Shown here in pieces: positions 11,433 through 24,081 of a stretch of 64,000 bases of DNA. Positions within the stretch are counted from its first letter, which is position 1. The number at the start of each line of letters is the position of its first letter. The notes beneath the pieces are model-generated. The model was not told where the DNA came from, did not search any database, and worked only from the letters and a program-made list of their open reading frames with translations. The DNA is from Struthidea cinerea (Eukaryota > Chordata > Aves > Passeriformes > Corcoracidae): positions 736,248 to 800,247 of the forward strand of contig VZTI01005567.1 in assembly GCA_013397865.1 (NCBI GenBank), read 5' to 3'. The translations under genes and the position numbers were made by a program.

Positions 11433-14254
11433 GAAGAACCTACTTAATTTTCTGTGTAACTTTTATTTGTTTGGGATGTAATTTTTCCCTCTCTTTTGCT
11501 TTCCTTGATCTGACTTAGGATCTCTTTCTTTTCTTGGTCTGACTTAAGCTGCAGTTCTGTTCTCCCTGTCCTGCAGGAGCACCCCCATCCTCTGCCCTTC
11601 CTCCCCAAAGTTTCCTCTGGAAAGGCACTTACACCCTGCAGCTGCTCTCTCAGTATCCATTTGTTCCTCACACTGCATCAGAAACTGGATGGGATGTAAT
11701 TTTATTTCTCTTCCTCTCCCCTGTTTCAATTTTTATGTCTGATTTCATTTTTTTTCTTAAAGAGAGAAAAAGATAATTCTGGCATTGCCTTAATTGAAAA
11801 GGGAAACAGAAGCCTATTGATTTAGTAGGAGTCAAAAGCCCAGATGAATTTAACTCCCTGCCCCTTCTTTTCTAACATGAAGTTGTCACTAATAATTTGC
11901 TGTATTCTTTAAAATTTAATTTATGGAATATCATTGAAATTTGAAAGAGCTCGCAGTGACTGGAACACAGCAAGGAGTAGAAAGTTATGGCCCCTAACAA
12001 GAATAAACAGGACCAGAAAGTCATTCATGTTCTCCCAGTTAACCATAGAAACAGCCATTTTTTTCTTTTAAATAATCTCAAGGAAAAGTTAGCGAAACAT
12101 AAATTAGAGTGACTGCCACTGATTTATTTTTCTGAATAAAAAGAACATTCAGTAGCAGGTCATTTGTTTTTGTTTTCTTTCAGAGAGTAAATGGAAACAT
12201 ATTCTTACCTCACTTTTCTCACAAGTACAGTAGATTTCCTAAGCTTGTGTCAAGGTTTTATTGCCAGGAAAAAGTGGTTGAATAGTCAGCATTTGTAACG
12301 AGGGCATCACCAGACATGGAATACAGCTGTCAAACTGGTACCCTCATTTTCTAGGCATTGGCTGATCGGCTATGATCGTTAGTGTCACTTGGCTGGACAG
12401 GTCACGATGGACCTCCAGCCTTGCCTTGGGGGTGATCTTTGGAGGAGATGCGTTTCTGACCGAGGGAGTGCCAGGCCCTGGTGGCAGAGGCGGTGCCAGC
12501 TGTGAAGGGGACAGGGAGCTTTGCTCACAGCAGGCACGGGATGGAGCCGGCTGTGCCGGGGGCTGGGGGCATGCTGGGCCCGCTCTCTGCTCTGTGGCAG
12601 CACCAGCTCTTCCAAAGGAAAGAAATCCGTGTCAGAAGGGGTTTGTGAGCGCTGACAGGAGCACTGAGCATTCATCCCACTGACAAATTGCAAAGTCAGG
12701 GTGATCAAGTGGATTACAAATAGGACTGGAAACTCCTGAGTTCCTGCTCTGTCTCCATCCTTGATTTTCTGCTGTGACCTTAAACAAATCATTTGAACTT
12801 CTCTGAGCCAGATTCATTGCTCTGGTAATTCCATTTGACAGAGCAAATGAGGAAGTGTATGGCCCTCTCTATCTTCATTTCCCTATCTGTAAACGTGGGT
12901 GAATGCTTTTGGGATGTAATTATTGCCCACAGGTTCTGAGATGTTTCAAATCCTTGCAGCTCTTTGATGTCTGTAAACCTATTTGTTGATATATGGAGTA
13001 CCTGTGTGGTAAGAACCTTTAGAAAAGCTGTAAGCTTTCATCCAAGAGTGGGTGGGAAAACATTGTATGTATATTGTATAAGTTTAATCTTGTTTTCAGC
13101 TTTCTTTTAAGTGTAAAAATTTGCCTATCATTTTGTGCCCAACAGTTACCTGTGTTCTGCCTGAAATATCTAACAACTTTGTCTGCCCTGTTAAAAAGCA
13201 GCCAAAAGCTTGGCTTCAATATTGAAAAGCCCTTAAGAAAACTTTTTGTCTAGGTGTCTGCACAACTGTGATCAACGAGACAGGGCCAAGGGTGATGTCC
13301 ATGATGCACTCGGAAAGCACTGAGCTCTTCAGAGACTTATTGCACGCTCATTTGAAGTACTCTCAGCTGTCTTTTCCAGCTGGGAGGCAGCTGCTGTTCT
13401 TCTGTGGATCGTTTGGGTGCACATGTTCAGCTGGGCTTGCCTGTCCCAGCAGCCCAGCTCTCCATGGCACTTGGGTGCTGGGTGCTCTTGGGGTGTCCAG
13501 CAAAGCTCCATGAGGGCTGTGGGTCCTGCCATGGCCCTGGGAAAAGGAAACTGGGGTTGCCAGAGCACGTGCTGGCAGCTGTGCTGGCATGTGAAACCTG
13601 CCTGCTGGGATGCAGATCCTGTGGAGGCAGATTCCCAGTGGGAACACATCACACACGTGGTACATTGAGCTGTCAGGACTTACATCCATGTGTGTGGGAG
13701 AGAGAGCCACTCGAAAGCCACTGGGAAATGTCCTGAAGTCCATTGTTCAGAGAGAAATAACTTCTGAAAAGAGATTGTTCCTAGAAAGAGCCAGTGTTGA
13801 CAGCTGTGTGTAGATGTGACTGCTCAGAGCTTGTGGCATTAGAACTCGGGGCCAGGGCCTGCAAAGCGTGGCCAGGGAGCCCTTCTGGTGGAATGGTGGT
13901 GCAGGGGGAGCTGGTGCCTGGCGTGGTGGAGGAGGCAGACAGGGTCTCACAAGGCTTTGGTTCTCTCTCAGGGCTCCCAAGGAATACACTGCAAGTGAAG
14001 TAATTTTATTCTTTCCTTTCTCTCCCGGGCGCCTGGGGCCGGCAGTTCCTCAGTGTGCAGGGGCACGGTGCTCACTGCAGTGAGGCTTTGATCTCAGTTA
14101 AACAGCCCAGACAAAGAAATCATAACAACCCGCCATCCTGCAGTTTGATTCCAGTATTGCTGCAGGGATGAGCCCTGACTGTAAGCCAGGCTTAACAGGG
14201 TCTTTTTTCAGCCCTGGAGCACCCGGTCACGGTGTGGGAGCAGCAGAAGCCACG
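11433..14254. other. Unique non-coding stretch
   Basis: AT-rich sequence from about 11,740 to 12,360 is followed by GC-richer sequence with overlapping open frames on both strands (12.37-12.79 kb and 13.26-13.99 kb). None of the frames resembles a protein I know, and the sense/antisense overlap points to composition rather than selection. No RNA gene or transposon was recognised. Confidence 0.5.
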
Positions 14255-14560
14255 GCGTTTCATGTGCTGAAAATCAGAAGTGGAAAAGGGCCCTATTAGG
14301 TCATTCATTTTGTTGGCTCTTGGCAGAATTATTCCTGGTGCCATGCTCTCCCAGGAGCCTGATCCTGTCTAGTTTTGAACAACTCAAGCCCTGGTGCTCC
14401 AGCTACCTTTTACTTGGAAAAACCATTTCAGTGTCTAAGAGACCTCCTGGGTAGGAAACTCAGACACAGTTGGGCCCAGTAAGTGATTCCTTGAACCCTC
14501 TGAAACAGTTCCACCTCTCTCTTGGGTGGCTGTGCCAGTGGAATCCCTCAAACCTGCTAA
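14255..14560 (-). repeat. Old, diverged CR1 fragment
   Basis: The sequence keeps the order of an older CR1 3' end in reverse complement. AAGTGGAAAAGGGCCCTATT corresponds to the 'tggaagggacct...aggtcat' block. A block with CTAGTTTTGAACAACTCAAG follows, then ATTTCAGTGTCTAAGAGACC corresponding to 'ttccagtgcttaac...cctc', and GGTAGGAAAC. Divergence is much higher than in the neighbouring young copies, so this is an ancient insertion with uncertain edges. Confidence 0.6.
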
Positions 14561-15409
14561 ACTGAGCTTTAGTCACCGTTCTGGCCCCGCTCCTTCAGTG
14601 TTTGATCTTTTCTTGTGAACCTGCCCCTCTAGGCCCAGAGATTCCCACACAGCTGTCAGGAATGATCAGTCAAAAAATTTTGCAGTGGGACTGGTCTGCA
14701 TTTGCCCTAAGCCCTTTTTAATAGTTGACTGATTATGTAAAGGGTCCTTAAAAATGAGTGTTTTCTGCTGTTTGTTTAATATCAATTTATAAAGGGAGTA
14801 TTTTCACAAAGTACAGTAAGCACCACTTCATCAAAATTACGGCTTAAATCCCCATTTCCTGGATTCATGTATTTATCAACAAATCTCTCTTTTTCTTTTT
14901 TTCCTAACGTACGTATTCCCATTTCTCATTGCTGTAAAGGAAAGTTTTTAAGAGAAGAAAAAAAATTAGGTCTTGAAAGCTCAGAGACCATTAGAAAAAA
15001 TAATAATAAAAATGTTGGGTTTTGCTCTTTTCCCTCTTCTATATTTCATGTGTCACAAGCTCTCTGCAGCCTGGGCTCTCGAGGCTGGCAGCACTCACTG
15101 GTTTTGCCACGATGGGGCTGTGGTGCTGCCGCTCATCCTAAAAAATAAATAAGGAGCGAGTTACTGATAAACATGGAGGGGAGTGAACCACATGTACTTG
15201 TCTCTGGTCAGAAATTCATCTTCATCTCCATGCAGGGCCTTGGAAGAGTGTGAGACTCTCACCCCAGGCACTTTCATCCAGGAAAGTCCTGCTGCCCTTT
15301 CTGCTTGTTGTGTTCCTACGTAGTCAGCTCTGGACGTCACTTATGGAGCCCTGGCACAGAAAATCCTAAACAAGTTCTGCCATGAAGCCATGCTGGACTG
15401 GAGGAGTGT
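14561..15409. other. Spacer, nothing recognised
   Basis: Mostly AT-rich sequence with T- and A-runs near 14,885-15,005 and a short ATAATAATAA run. No gene or RNA was identified. Confidence 0.5.
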
Positions 15410-15822
15410 CTTGGGCAATCCCAAGCACAAATCCAGGCTGGGACGAGCAACTGGAGCAGCCCTGGGAGAAGGACCTGGGGGTGCTGGGGGTGAGAGCTGG
15501 ACCTGCCCCAGCCCAGAACCCCCTGCCCTGGGCTGAGCCCCAGCGTGGGCAGCAGGGGAGGGGGGATTCAAACTGACAGACAGTAGGTTAAATTTAGATA
15601 TTAAGAAGAAATTGTTTATTATAAGGGTGGGGAGGCCCTGGCACAGGGTGCCCGGAGAAGCTGTGGCTGCCCCTGGATCCCTGGCAGTGCCCAAGGCCAG
15701 GCTGGACATTGGGGCTTGGAGCAGCCTGGTGTATGGAAGGTGTCCCTGCCCATGGAAGGGGGATTGAAAAGAGATGAGCTTTATTGTCCCTTCCAATCCA
15801 AACCAGATTCCACGATTAAGGA
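15410..15822 (+). repeat. CR1 LINE fragment, internally deleted
   Basis: The left part reads like the C-terminal coding end of CR1 ORF2: TGGGCAATCCCAAGCACAAA, then GGAGAAGGACCTGGGGGTGC. The match then breaks and resumes in the 3' region with TAAGAAGAAATTGTTTATTA, GGGCACCC-type blocks and CCTGGATCCCTGGCAGTGCC. It ends in CCTTCCAATCCAAACCAG. The missing middle shows an internal deletion. It is a plus-strand copy. The ORF2 remnant is not expected to encode a protein. Confidence 0.92.
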
Positions 15823-16850
15823 TTTAGCAGTTGCTCTTAACAGAAAAACAGCATCATATTGCACAATGCCTCTCATGTGGCAGGTGCAACTGTATCTTAA
15901 ATATTCAAATGTAATTTTTTTTTATATCTGAAAATGTTAATTTAATCACAGTGAAACATTTTCCTTTATAAAAAAACATTACCTTAATGACTGAAAAAAA
16001 CCCAACTTTTTTCTACTTTTTTCATCCAGGAAAAAAATTAATTTCCTTACCAGTTTTATTTACCAGCCACATAAGAAGTTTATTAGTTGCAAGCATTCAG
16101 TGCAGAACTGGATTAACAGCCCCTGTACTCATGGGGAACTCTGCAGAGCTGGGGCTGCTCCAGGAAACCTCCTGCCTTTACTGGGAAGATGCTTTCCCAG
16201 CCCCACGCCCCATAGCCCAGCCAGCCCTTGAGTCTCATTCTTAGACCTGAGCCTTGCTTAGGCTTTTGGGAAAAGCAGAGCCACAGCTACAGCTCCTAAA
16301 GAAAGGCTGGCTTGGCTGTTCCACCACCACCAGATCGGGGAGCAGGAACAGGGTGAGCAGCAAGAGGCTTGGCCTTCTTGTGTCCTTCAGGTGACTTTGG
16401 GTTCTGCACACGCTGAGCCTTCCAAGGGACAATGTACAGTCAAGTCTGGTGGAAAGTGCCCTCTCCTGCACCATGGCCTCAAGCCTGCATGGGCATTGTA
16501 ACGGGGCCAGATGGCCTTGGCCTAATTAGCAAAGTCAGTCAATGCCTTGTTAATGCAAGTAAAAGAGGTGCCAGTGTGAAACAGGCCGTGTAAACAAAGA
16601 GGATTCCCTGGTTTACATCCTTTGTCAGGTACACATGCATTTATTAGGAACCCAAGGTTCCAGTAACTTGACCTGGGTGTTGATGATGTCAAATATGGCC
16701 AATTTTAGAGCAGCAGCACTTCTGTCTCGTGCTCAGCTGTACTCGTGGTGCCTCAGGCAGGGAGAGGAGGAGAGCGTGGCTGTGAACAGGAGCAGGGGCT
16801 GCAGGCTCACACCTGGCCCCACAACCCTCCTCCCCCTGTCCCTTCCACAC
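15823..16850. other. Spacer between CR1 and minisatellite
   Basis: Positions 15,900-16,080 are AT-rich. Positions 16,500-16,640 (with GGCCTAATTAGCAAAG) look like non-coding sequence that could be conserved, but I cannot test this. No coding exon was recognised. Confidence 0.45.
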
Positions 16851-17377
16851 CAGGGCTCGGGTGTGTGGCACACCAGGGCTCGGGTGTGTGACACCGCAGG
16901 GCTCAGGTGTGTGACACCGCAGGATTCGGGTGTCTGACACACCAGGGCTCAGGTGTGTGGCACACACCAACTCCTCTGGCTCCTCAGCACGGCAGGGCCA
17001 GGGAGCTCCCGCAGGGCTGAGGTGTGTGACACCGCAGGATTCGGGTGTCTGACACACCAGGGCTCAGGTGTGTGGCACACCAGGACTCAGGTGTGTGACA
17101 CCGCAGGAATCAGGTGTGTGACACACCAGGGCTTGGGTGTGTGACACTGCAGGACCCGGGTGTGTGGCACCACAGGGCTCAGGTGTGTGACACTGCAGGA
17201 CTCAGGTGTGTGGCACACCAGGGCTCAGGTGTGTGACACCGCAGGATTCGGGTGTGTGACACCGCAGGGCTCAGGTGTGTGACACCGCAGGGCTCGGGTG
17301 TGTGGCACACCAGGGCTCGGGTGTGTGACACCGCAGGACTCAGGTGTGTGGCACACCAGGACCCGGGTGTGTGACCC
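16851..17377 (+). repeat. 23-bp minisatellite, about 20 units
   Basis: The array is built of a 23-bp unit whose common form starts CAGGGCTCGGGTGTGTG and ends ACACCG or GCACAC. Two unit classes alternate: one ends GACACCG and carries a CpG, the other ends GGCACAC. Units differ by a few substitutions (GGCTC, GATTC, GACTC, GACCC). The array is interrupted once by 36 bases of CR1 at 16,974-17,009. Because 23 is not a multiple of 3, a three-unit repeat of 23 residues appears in translated frames on both strands. These frames are artefacts of the satellite. Confidence 0.95.
16974..17009 (+). repeat. 36-bp CR1 chip inside the minisatellite
   Basis: These bases (starting CTCTGGCTCCTCAGCACGGC) match 24,107-24,142 exactly. 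There they belong to a longer CR1 fragment. The minisatellite resumes at once with CAGGGCTGAGG. It is either a small insertion or gene-conversion patch, or a relic of the CR1 from which the array grew. Confidence 0.85.
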
Positions 17378-20300
17378 CATCATGCACATCCCCGTGTGCC
17401 CGGGGAGCCCCTGCCGTGGCCCGCTGCCCCACAGCTGCCTTCCTCCCCGGAAAAGCACTGCAGGGAAAGGGCAAGACTGACTTCACTTGGTTTTGTACCC
17501 GGGAGCAGAGGAGTTTGGGGAAGTGGTGGTTCAGAGAGGCTTGGAGGGAGCGGTAACAAGCCCGCCGTGGTGATGGACAGTGTGAGGCGCAGCCCTGGGA
17601 CTGCACACGCGGGGCTGTTTATGATCTTGCGGCATTTACCTCCCCTTCCTTTCCTCACCTTTGTCTTCAGCCTCTTTCAGAGCAGAAGGAAAAGGAACGC
17701 CCCGGCCCCCAGGCCCCTGACCTCTAAATTGAGCTCTCAGCAGCGTTCCCCCATCACAGCTCCAAGGAGCGCCGCATTTCCGCTTGGAAGGGGCAGATTT
17801 GAAAAACAGAAAATATATTAAATGGAAAACACAACTGGTCAGAAGAGCCATTCTATAAATTATGAGCCTGGGCAACAGAGATATTTTTCTTTGGGAATCA
17901 GTCCCTCGCAGTCTCCAGGCTACATGATGTGTAAGAAACAAAAAAACCAAACAAGGAGAAAAAGTAAAGGATTTTTAGACTGGCTCAGGAAAGACATTTT
18001 TTTCAAAACTGAGGGAAGGAAACTTAAAATGCCAGTGCAAGACCAACAGCAATCAGGCCCATCTGGGCCCTGAGACATAGTGATGGAAACAAGCAGCCCT
18101 TGGTGTGTGGGGGACGCAGGGGATCTTCATTGCACTTGCACTCCTTTGGGAGAGACTATCTAACCAGAACTCAGCTACCTCTGCTCCTTAGACCATTCTG
18201 GGATCATCTCATTGCTGTGAAGGAGATCATCGTCACTCCTGGCATCATCACCTCTACTGCATATTGGTCATGGCCCCTTCGGCAGCGTGGACAGAGCCCT
18301 CTGAACCTGTGTCCTTTCACTCAGTGCGTCTTCATTCAGGCAAACCAGCTGGACTTTAAACCAAATTTACTTTTGCACCGTGACAGAACTCCCAGGCTCT
18401 GCCAACAGTGAAGCTTGATCCTTTGCACACAGTTCTGTGTGAATATTGCTACTCTGGATGGGAGGGGACTCGTGGAGAGCCTGCTTGGTGCCTCGCTAAG
18501 CATGGCCTCATAAATACAACAGGACTGGGATCTTCGAATTACTTCAAGGCAGTCAGACATTCAGTTTCCATGATATTTTGGTGTTATTAGGATATGGAGC
18601 TCGTCAGGCTTCTCTGAATCACTTAGCTTAGTATTTGGCTGCTGGAGGCCATCCCATCCTCTGAACCAACTGGAGATATTCCAGAGCATCTCAAGATACA
18701 AGTTACTACTCAGGCTTTTTGCAGGAATTTGCTCATGCCTTTGGAACTGCAGCCACCTGCTGATTGAGCTGACACAGGGATGGAGGGAATCAAGCAGCAA
18801 GGGAAGTGCAGCCTGGCTGGGTGTGGTTTCTGAGGTGAGCAGGCAGCTTTTTCTGAGGGCAGGGTGCAAAGGCTGCAGCCCTTTCAGAGCTGCAGGCACC
18901 AGCTGGCAGCTGCTCTGGCAGAGGTGACACTGTCCTTGTCCTCTGGTGTCCCCTCTGCTTTGTGCCGCTCCACAACGTCACCACCAGCAAACAGAGGCCA
19001 GTAAGGACCAGAGAGTCAGAACCTCTCTAAAATGTCCTCCTCCAGCACCACTCCTGAGCACTGCCACAGGCACTGAGCAGGAACTGTTGTACCCTACTCC
19101 GCCCCGCTCTGCTGCAGGCCCTGGCTCTCACAGCCCCTTGGAAGGAGCTCCACCTTCCCCATGCCAGGGAGCTGCAGAAGCTGCAGCCCTGGAGCACTGG
19201 GAGGCAAACTGCTGCTCTCCCCCTTGGATCCATCAGCAGCAACATCAATACAAACCCTTCCTTCGCTGTCTCTCTGTATGGACAGGACATGAGGAAAGCA
19301 CTCAGGCATTAAACACTTTGGGTTGAGTTCACTTCCCCCTGACAGCCTTGCTCCTTGGAAATCAGCGCTGGCATCAAACTGCTGTGACACAGGAGAAAAG
19401 GGCATCCCTTGAGCTGCATTTTGGGGCTGTTACCCCTATGGAAAAGGGGGTAACTCTTCCGTAACTTCCCTGAAGCTGCAGAAAAGTAACATGTTGCAGA
19501 ATTTGGCCTTATTTTTGCAAATGCATCTTTTAAAATTGCGCATCTGGAATTTAAGTTCTCTTCCAAGTGCTGTGTGTGATTTGCTCTTGCCAGAGAAGCA
19601 CACCTGGGACTAAGAAGGGGGTTTAGATAAGTGCCTTTCCATATGGCCCACTGATAAATGATTCATTCTGCACAGCTTAGCTTTGAAAATAAATTCAGTA
19701 TCGTTAAGATATTAAGATACCAGCTTCATATTTCACCTCATAATTGCACTTCACATATCACGAAAAGAGCTGGGCTGTTGCTTTTGCTGCTGCTGTTTGC
19801 AGATGCAGCCTGCAGAGCTCTGGGTATTGCATCACAACTCACTCCCTCCTTCCTCCCATTCCAGCGCACATTTTGCTCTTCTTCTGAGGGTAATTTTTAG
19901 GTGGATCAATACCAAAAAAACAAACAATCCTGTAAAGTACAAATTCAGTGTCCTCAGATGAAGAAATAGACAAATACAACTTTTTAGGGTAATGCTTAAT
20001 TTAACGTGCTGATGGGATTGAAGATCACTTGGGATGAAAACAAGGTCAAACAAAGCAACACTTCCTTGAGAGGCAGGAAGCCCCACACTCCTCATCCCAC
20101 CCTTTTGGCACTCCTGGTGCCAGCAACAGCCTTGTGCAGCTGCTCCTGTCTTTGCTATCCCGTGTTCAACACAGCCTCAGCATCTTCATCCTCGTGGCTC
20201 TTTTGCCCATGAACTTCCACTGGAAGGGTGGAACTGGTCAGGAGATTTCCCAGTCAGAATCAGAACATCATCGTGTTTTCCATTTGACCCCAACATACAA

Positions 20301-23300
20301 AGGAATAGGTACACCCAGCCCTAACAGGTTTGGGATTGCAATGTGCCTGGTAACGGGGTGGGTGAGGTTTTGCTTTTTAAGGGAACCAGAAAGGGAACCA
20401 GGAGCCAAAGAGAGAGACTCTGGGACAGGAACCTACATCTCCATCTCCTAGTCCTGATCATCCCAGTCCATCTCTAACCCCCACAACAACCCAGCCCAGG
20501 GACAGGACACAGTGAGCTGCTGCCCAGGAAAAACAAGGCATCATGAAAGCATCATCCATAGATAACAAGAACCACCCCGGAGCACACCTGAGTGTTGCCA
20601 GGGCAGGGAACCAGGACAGTCCAGCACATCCACAGGGACACTTGGTCTGGTGCTCTCAAGGCACCACCTGGGCCGTCCCTTAGGCAGGAGAGGAGCAGTA
20701 ACAGCCTTGGATGAAGATGAAAGGAGCCCGTGTAAATGAGCCCAGCTCAGGTGACAGCAGTGCACCGAACTGTTCTCATGATGAGGGTCCTGATGTGTCA
20801 GAAGGAAAAGCGAGGACAGCCCCTGGGAGATGCCCTGAGCCCCTGCAGTGCACACAGGAGGGTTCTGCTTTCTCATCAGCTTTAGGGCCAGGCGAGTGGA
20901 ATTTCTGCATGGGAAAAAGAGCCGGTCTCCAAATGCTTCCAAGCCCTCATGGACAGCAATTCCTCCCAAGGGTTGTTTTGTATTTTTATTTTCTTCGACC
21001 ATGAATTCTTTTCAGAACCAGTGAAAATATTTCCTATGGTCCTATCAGGCTGCAGCACTTTTGCTTGAACACATCTTATGTGAAAAGCACACTCAGAGCC
21101 ACTGGGCACAGCAAGCAGCAGAGCTCAGGCTGCACATCTGGAAAATATTCCTGCTGGTGAGACCTGCTGGAGCAGGGAAGGGGCTCCCCAGGGAGCCAGG
21201 GGTGAGCTGACATTGGCAGTGCTGTAAAGTGGACGAGGCCAGAGCCCCGAGGGAGCCATGGCAGGAGCAGGAGCTGTTTGATAGAGTAGGTGCTGTCTCC
21301 AGCTTTGCTGGGGGATCGCAGAGCTGCCCAGGGCATTTCTCCTTGCCTGAGGCACAGGGACAGGCACAGTTTCCCTGCTAAGGATCTGCTGAAGGAAGAC
21401 TGGGAGACAAAAGGCAACAAAAACCCAGGCTGGGGCACAGGAGGCATCTCTCAGGGCACACCTTCAGCTGGCACAAAGTAGTGTAACCCCAACAAAGCAG
21501 ATCTGTGCCAGCAGTGCCCAAAAATGGGGCCTTTCTGATCATCAGGCAAAAGCCAGAAATGGTCTTTTCATGCCTATTCCAAGAGTTTACTGTAAACAAA
21601 ATGCAAGATACTGTGTTAATTGCAAACAAAAGCCCAGGGAAATAAATATATGTCATAAGTCAAATTATGATCTTATGTGCTCCTTTCAGGGACAGACAGC
21701 TGAGAAACATGGTCAGAGCAGAAATCTATTTTCAATTTCAAGTTCAAGCTATACAAATTTAGGCACATGATATCTTTTTCTATATAAAAGCAGTCCCAGG
21801 TGAGTGTTCATAGATGATATATCTAAAAAAAGAAACAAAAAGGAAAAACCACCAAGAAAAGCCTTGCTCTCTGTTCCAAAAAGCTGTCTTTTTTCTTAGT
21901 TCTATCCATTTGAATTTATTGCTGCCGAAATTCCCGAGGTCTGCCAAAATGTAAGGAAAGTTGCAATACAGATGAGTGTTACCAGCAGAGAGGAGGGTTC
22001 AGAAAGGAGCAGGGAAAGGAATAATGAAAAGGACAGATCCATCATTTTCAGTGATTACAGCAGTTGTGGGGAAGCATCTTTGTGAATCACCAGCAGTAAA
22101 AAGAAAAGCAGAAAACAAACAAGAAAATCCCTGCCCCAGAAGAGCAGATCAGGTGAGTGCTCTGTTATTTGTTGTAGCAATTGTCTGGAACTGGAAGTGT
22201 TTGGGGCGCTGCAAAGCACTGGAAAAGGTGTCTTTGTCCAGAAAATCCCACCCTTTATTCCAAGGTGCACCCAGAAGGAATCTGAGCAGGGAAAGCAGTG
22301 GCAAAGGATGCAGCTCAAGTCCAGACACTTCTGTGTCAGGGCCACCGCGGTGCCAGGCTCGTGCTCCTGCTCCCTCTGCTCCTTCCAGCTCTGTGCTCCA
22401 GCTGGGCCCTCCTGGGTGAACCCGCGAGGTATCCCCACGACTTCTGTTCCTCCTGACTGGAATCAGCCAAACGGTCCAAAGGTCAATAGAAGAAGTGCAA
22501 AAGGACTGAAGTTACTTTGAAACAGTTGATAATTTTCAAGAACAGAGGGCTCTTGCAAATCCACAGTTTTCATTTATCAAAAATTCCAGTTGAAAGAAAC
22601 CAAAAAAGTTTGAAAAAAAACTTGTAAGATTTGAAGTACTTTAATGCTATTAACATATTTTTTTTTTTAATCCCAAATTTTTTTTAGAATAGGAAAATTT
22701 GCCAAATGGACATTTTAGACGTATTTAAAGACCAATAATTTTTGGAAGAATTATGTTAGAAACATTCATCAGCTCTGCTCTACACTAAGAATTCATGTTA
22801 CATAAAAAGCCAGATATAGACAAATAACCCAGAGAAGTCCACTCTGCAGAGCTGAGCCCAAAGGACCCTGTTTATTACATGCACACTGAGAGCAGTGAGT
22901 GCCTCCACACACTCACTCTATAGCTCGATTTGCGTGGCTTCTCAGCCACAGAGTTCAGCAGGAGCTCTGTGAAGTGCTCTTCTCTGGATGCTGCAGTTCC
23001 AGGAAGAAAGGGGCATCCAAGCAGGTGAGGGAGCAGCAGTACAGCCAGAGGCCCCAGCCGAGTCCTGGGCTGAGGACACGGCATCCATTTCTAGGAAAGC
23101 CACGCTAGCAGGAAATGGGGGGGTGGGAACAGCTCTTGTAGAGAGCTCTGACACTCTAAGGCAGATGCATCTGTATTTTTCCATTGTAGGGAAAGCTTTG
23201 CCCGTATTTACTGCTCGGGGATTGTTTTTCTCCCTGCTGTTGTCCTGCCAGCAATGAGCACTGAGGGCCGGAGCTCTGCAGTCCATTGGCACAGCAGAGT

Positions 23301-24081
23301 GGACTTTGTGGCTGGACCTCTCTCCACTTGTGCACTTTGGCTCTGCTCCGTCCCCCACATCATCAGTGATCAGCATTCCCAGTGCGTGGCTGGCTGGGAA
23401 TGCTGGAGCGCGCTGGGCTGGACCTGCCCTGACACGGATCCTACTTCCCACAGCCCAGTGGGAATGGAGGGAGCCCCACACGTCCTGTTCCTCAAGCACT
23501 ACAGGCCTCGGCACCAGGCAGAGCGCACGGACACTGACCATTTGCTGGGGATCAGGCACCCACGTAACCCCTCTGCTTGGACGCCAGAGGAAAGCCTGGT
23601 GCTGCCTGCCCACCTGAGCAGCAATGCCCTGCTGGTCCCAGCAAGGGCTGCGGGCTGGGCACCAAAAGGAGTCTGAGCTGCTCTGAGGTCAGGCACAACA
23701 GTCTTCTTCCAGTTGTTATTCTGGGAATCTAAAAGATGTTTTGCCTTAGCTGCAAACACAGGAGGTTTTTCGCAAACAAAATGTAAGACAAATGCAGAAA
23801 TTAATACAACAGCGTGAGGAAGGGACCAGGCTGCAAGGCTGGTGGTCCCTAGTGGTCCTCAGATGTGTGAATCAGTGAAAATCAGAAAGGTATCATAGCA
23901 CTAAAGCAAAAAATCATTCATAAAAGTGACAGTAAAAGCTCCAAGACAAGGAAAGTTACCTAAGAGTGAAACTCTAATTATGCTTGGGAACAGCCTCCCC
24001 CAGGAGAGCAGCACAATCCTACTCCTGCAAGGGATTTAAAACCAGACTCATTAATATTCTCAGGAAGACCAGGTTAAGAAA
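17378..24081. other. Unique non-coding stretch
   Basis: No transposon, RNA gene or recognisable exon was found in these 6.7 kb. AT-rich blocks lie at about 19.65-20.0, 21.55-21.97 and 22.5-22.8 kb, the last with T-runs near 22,660. The longest open frame in the window (22,942-23,613 minus, 223 codons) overlaps a 140-codon plus-strand frame in GC-rich sequence and resembles no family. A segment at 22,061-22,152 is bounded by a moderate acceptor and a CAG|GTGAGT donor, but there is no protein match. Confidence 0.5.

Noticed and set aside
16689..17480. His-Thr-Pro-Glu repeat frames on the minus strand
   Set aside because: They are products of the 23-bp satellite read in three frames. Not a gene.
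22942..23613. 223-codon minus-strand open frame, the longest in the window
   Set aside because: It is in GC-rich sequence where stops are rare, overlaps frames of 89-140 codons on the other strand, and has no recognisable domain. A frame of this length is expected by chance in a GC-rich part of 64 kb.
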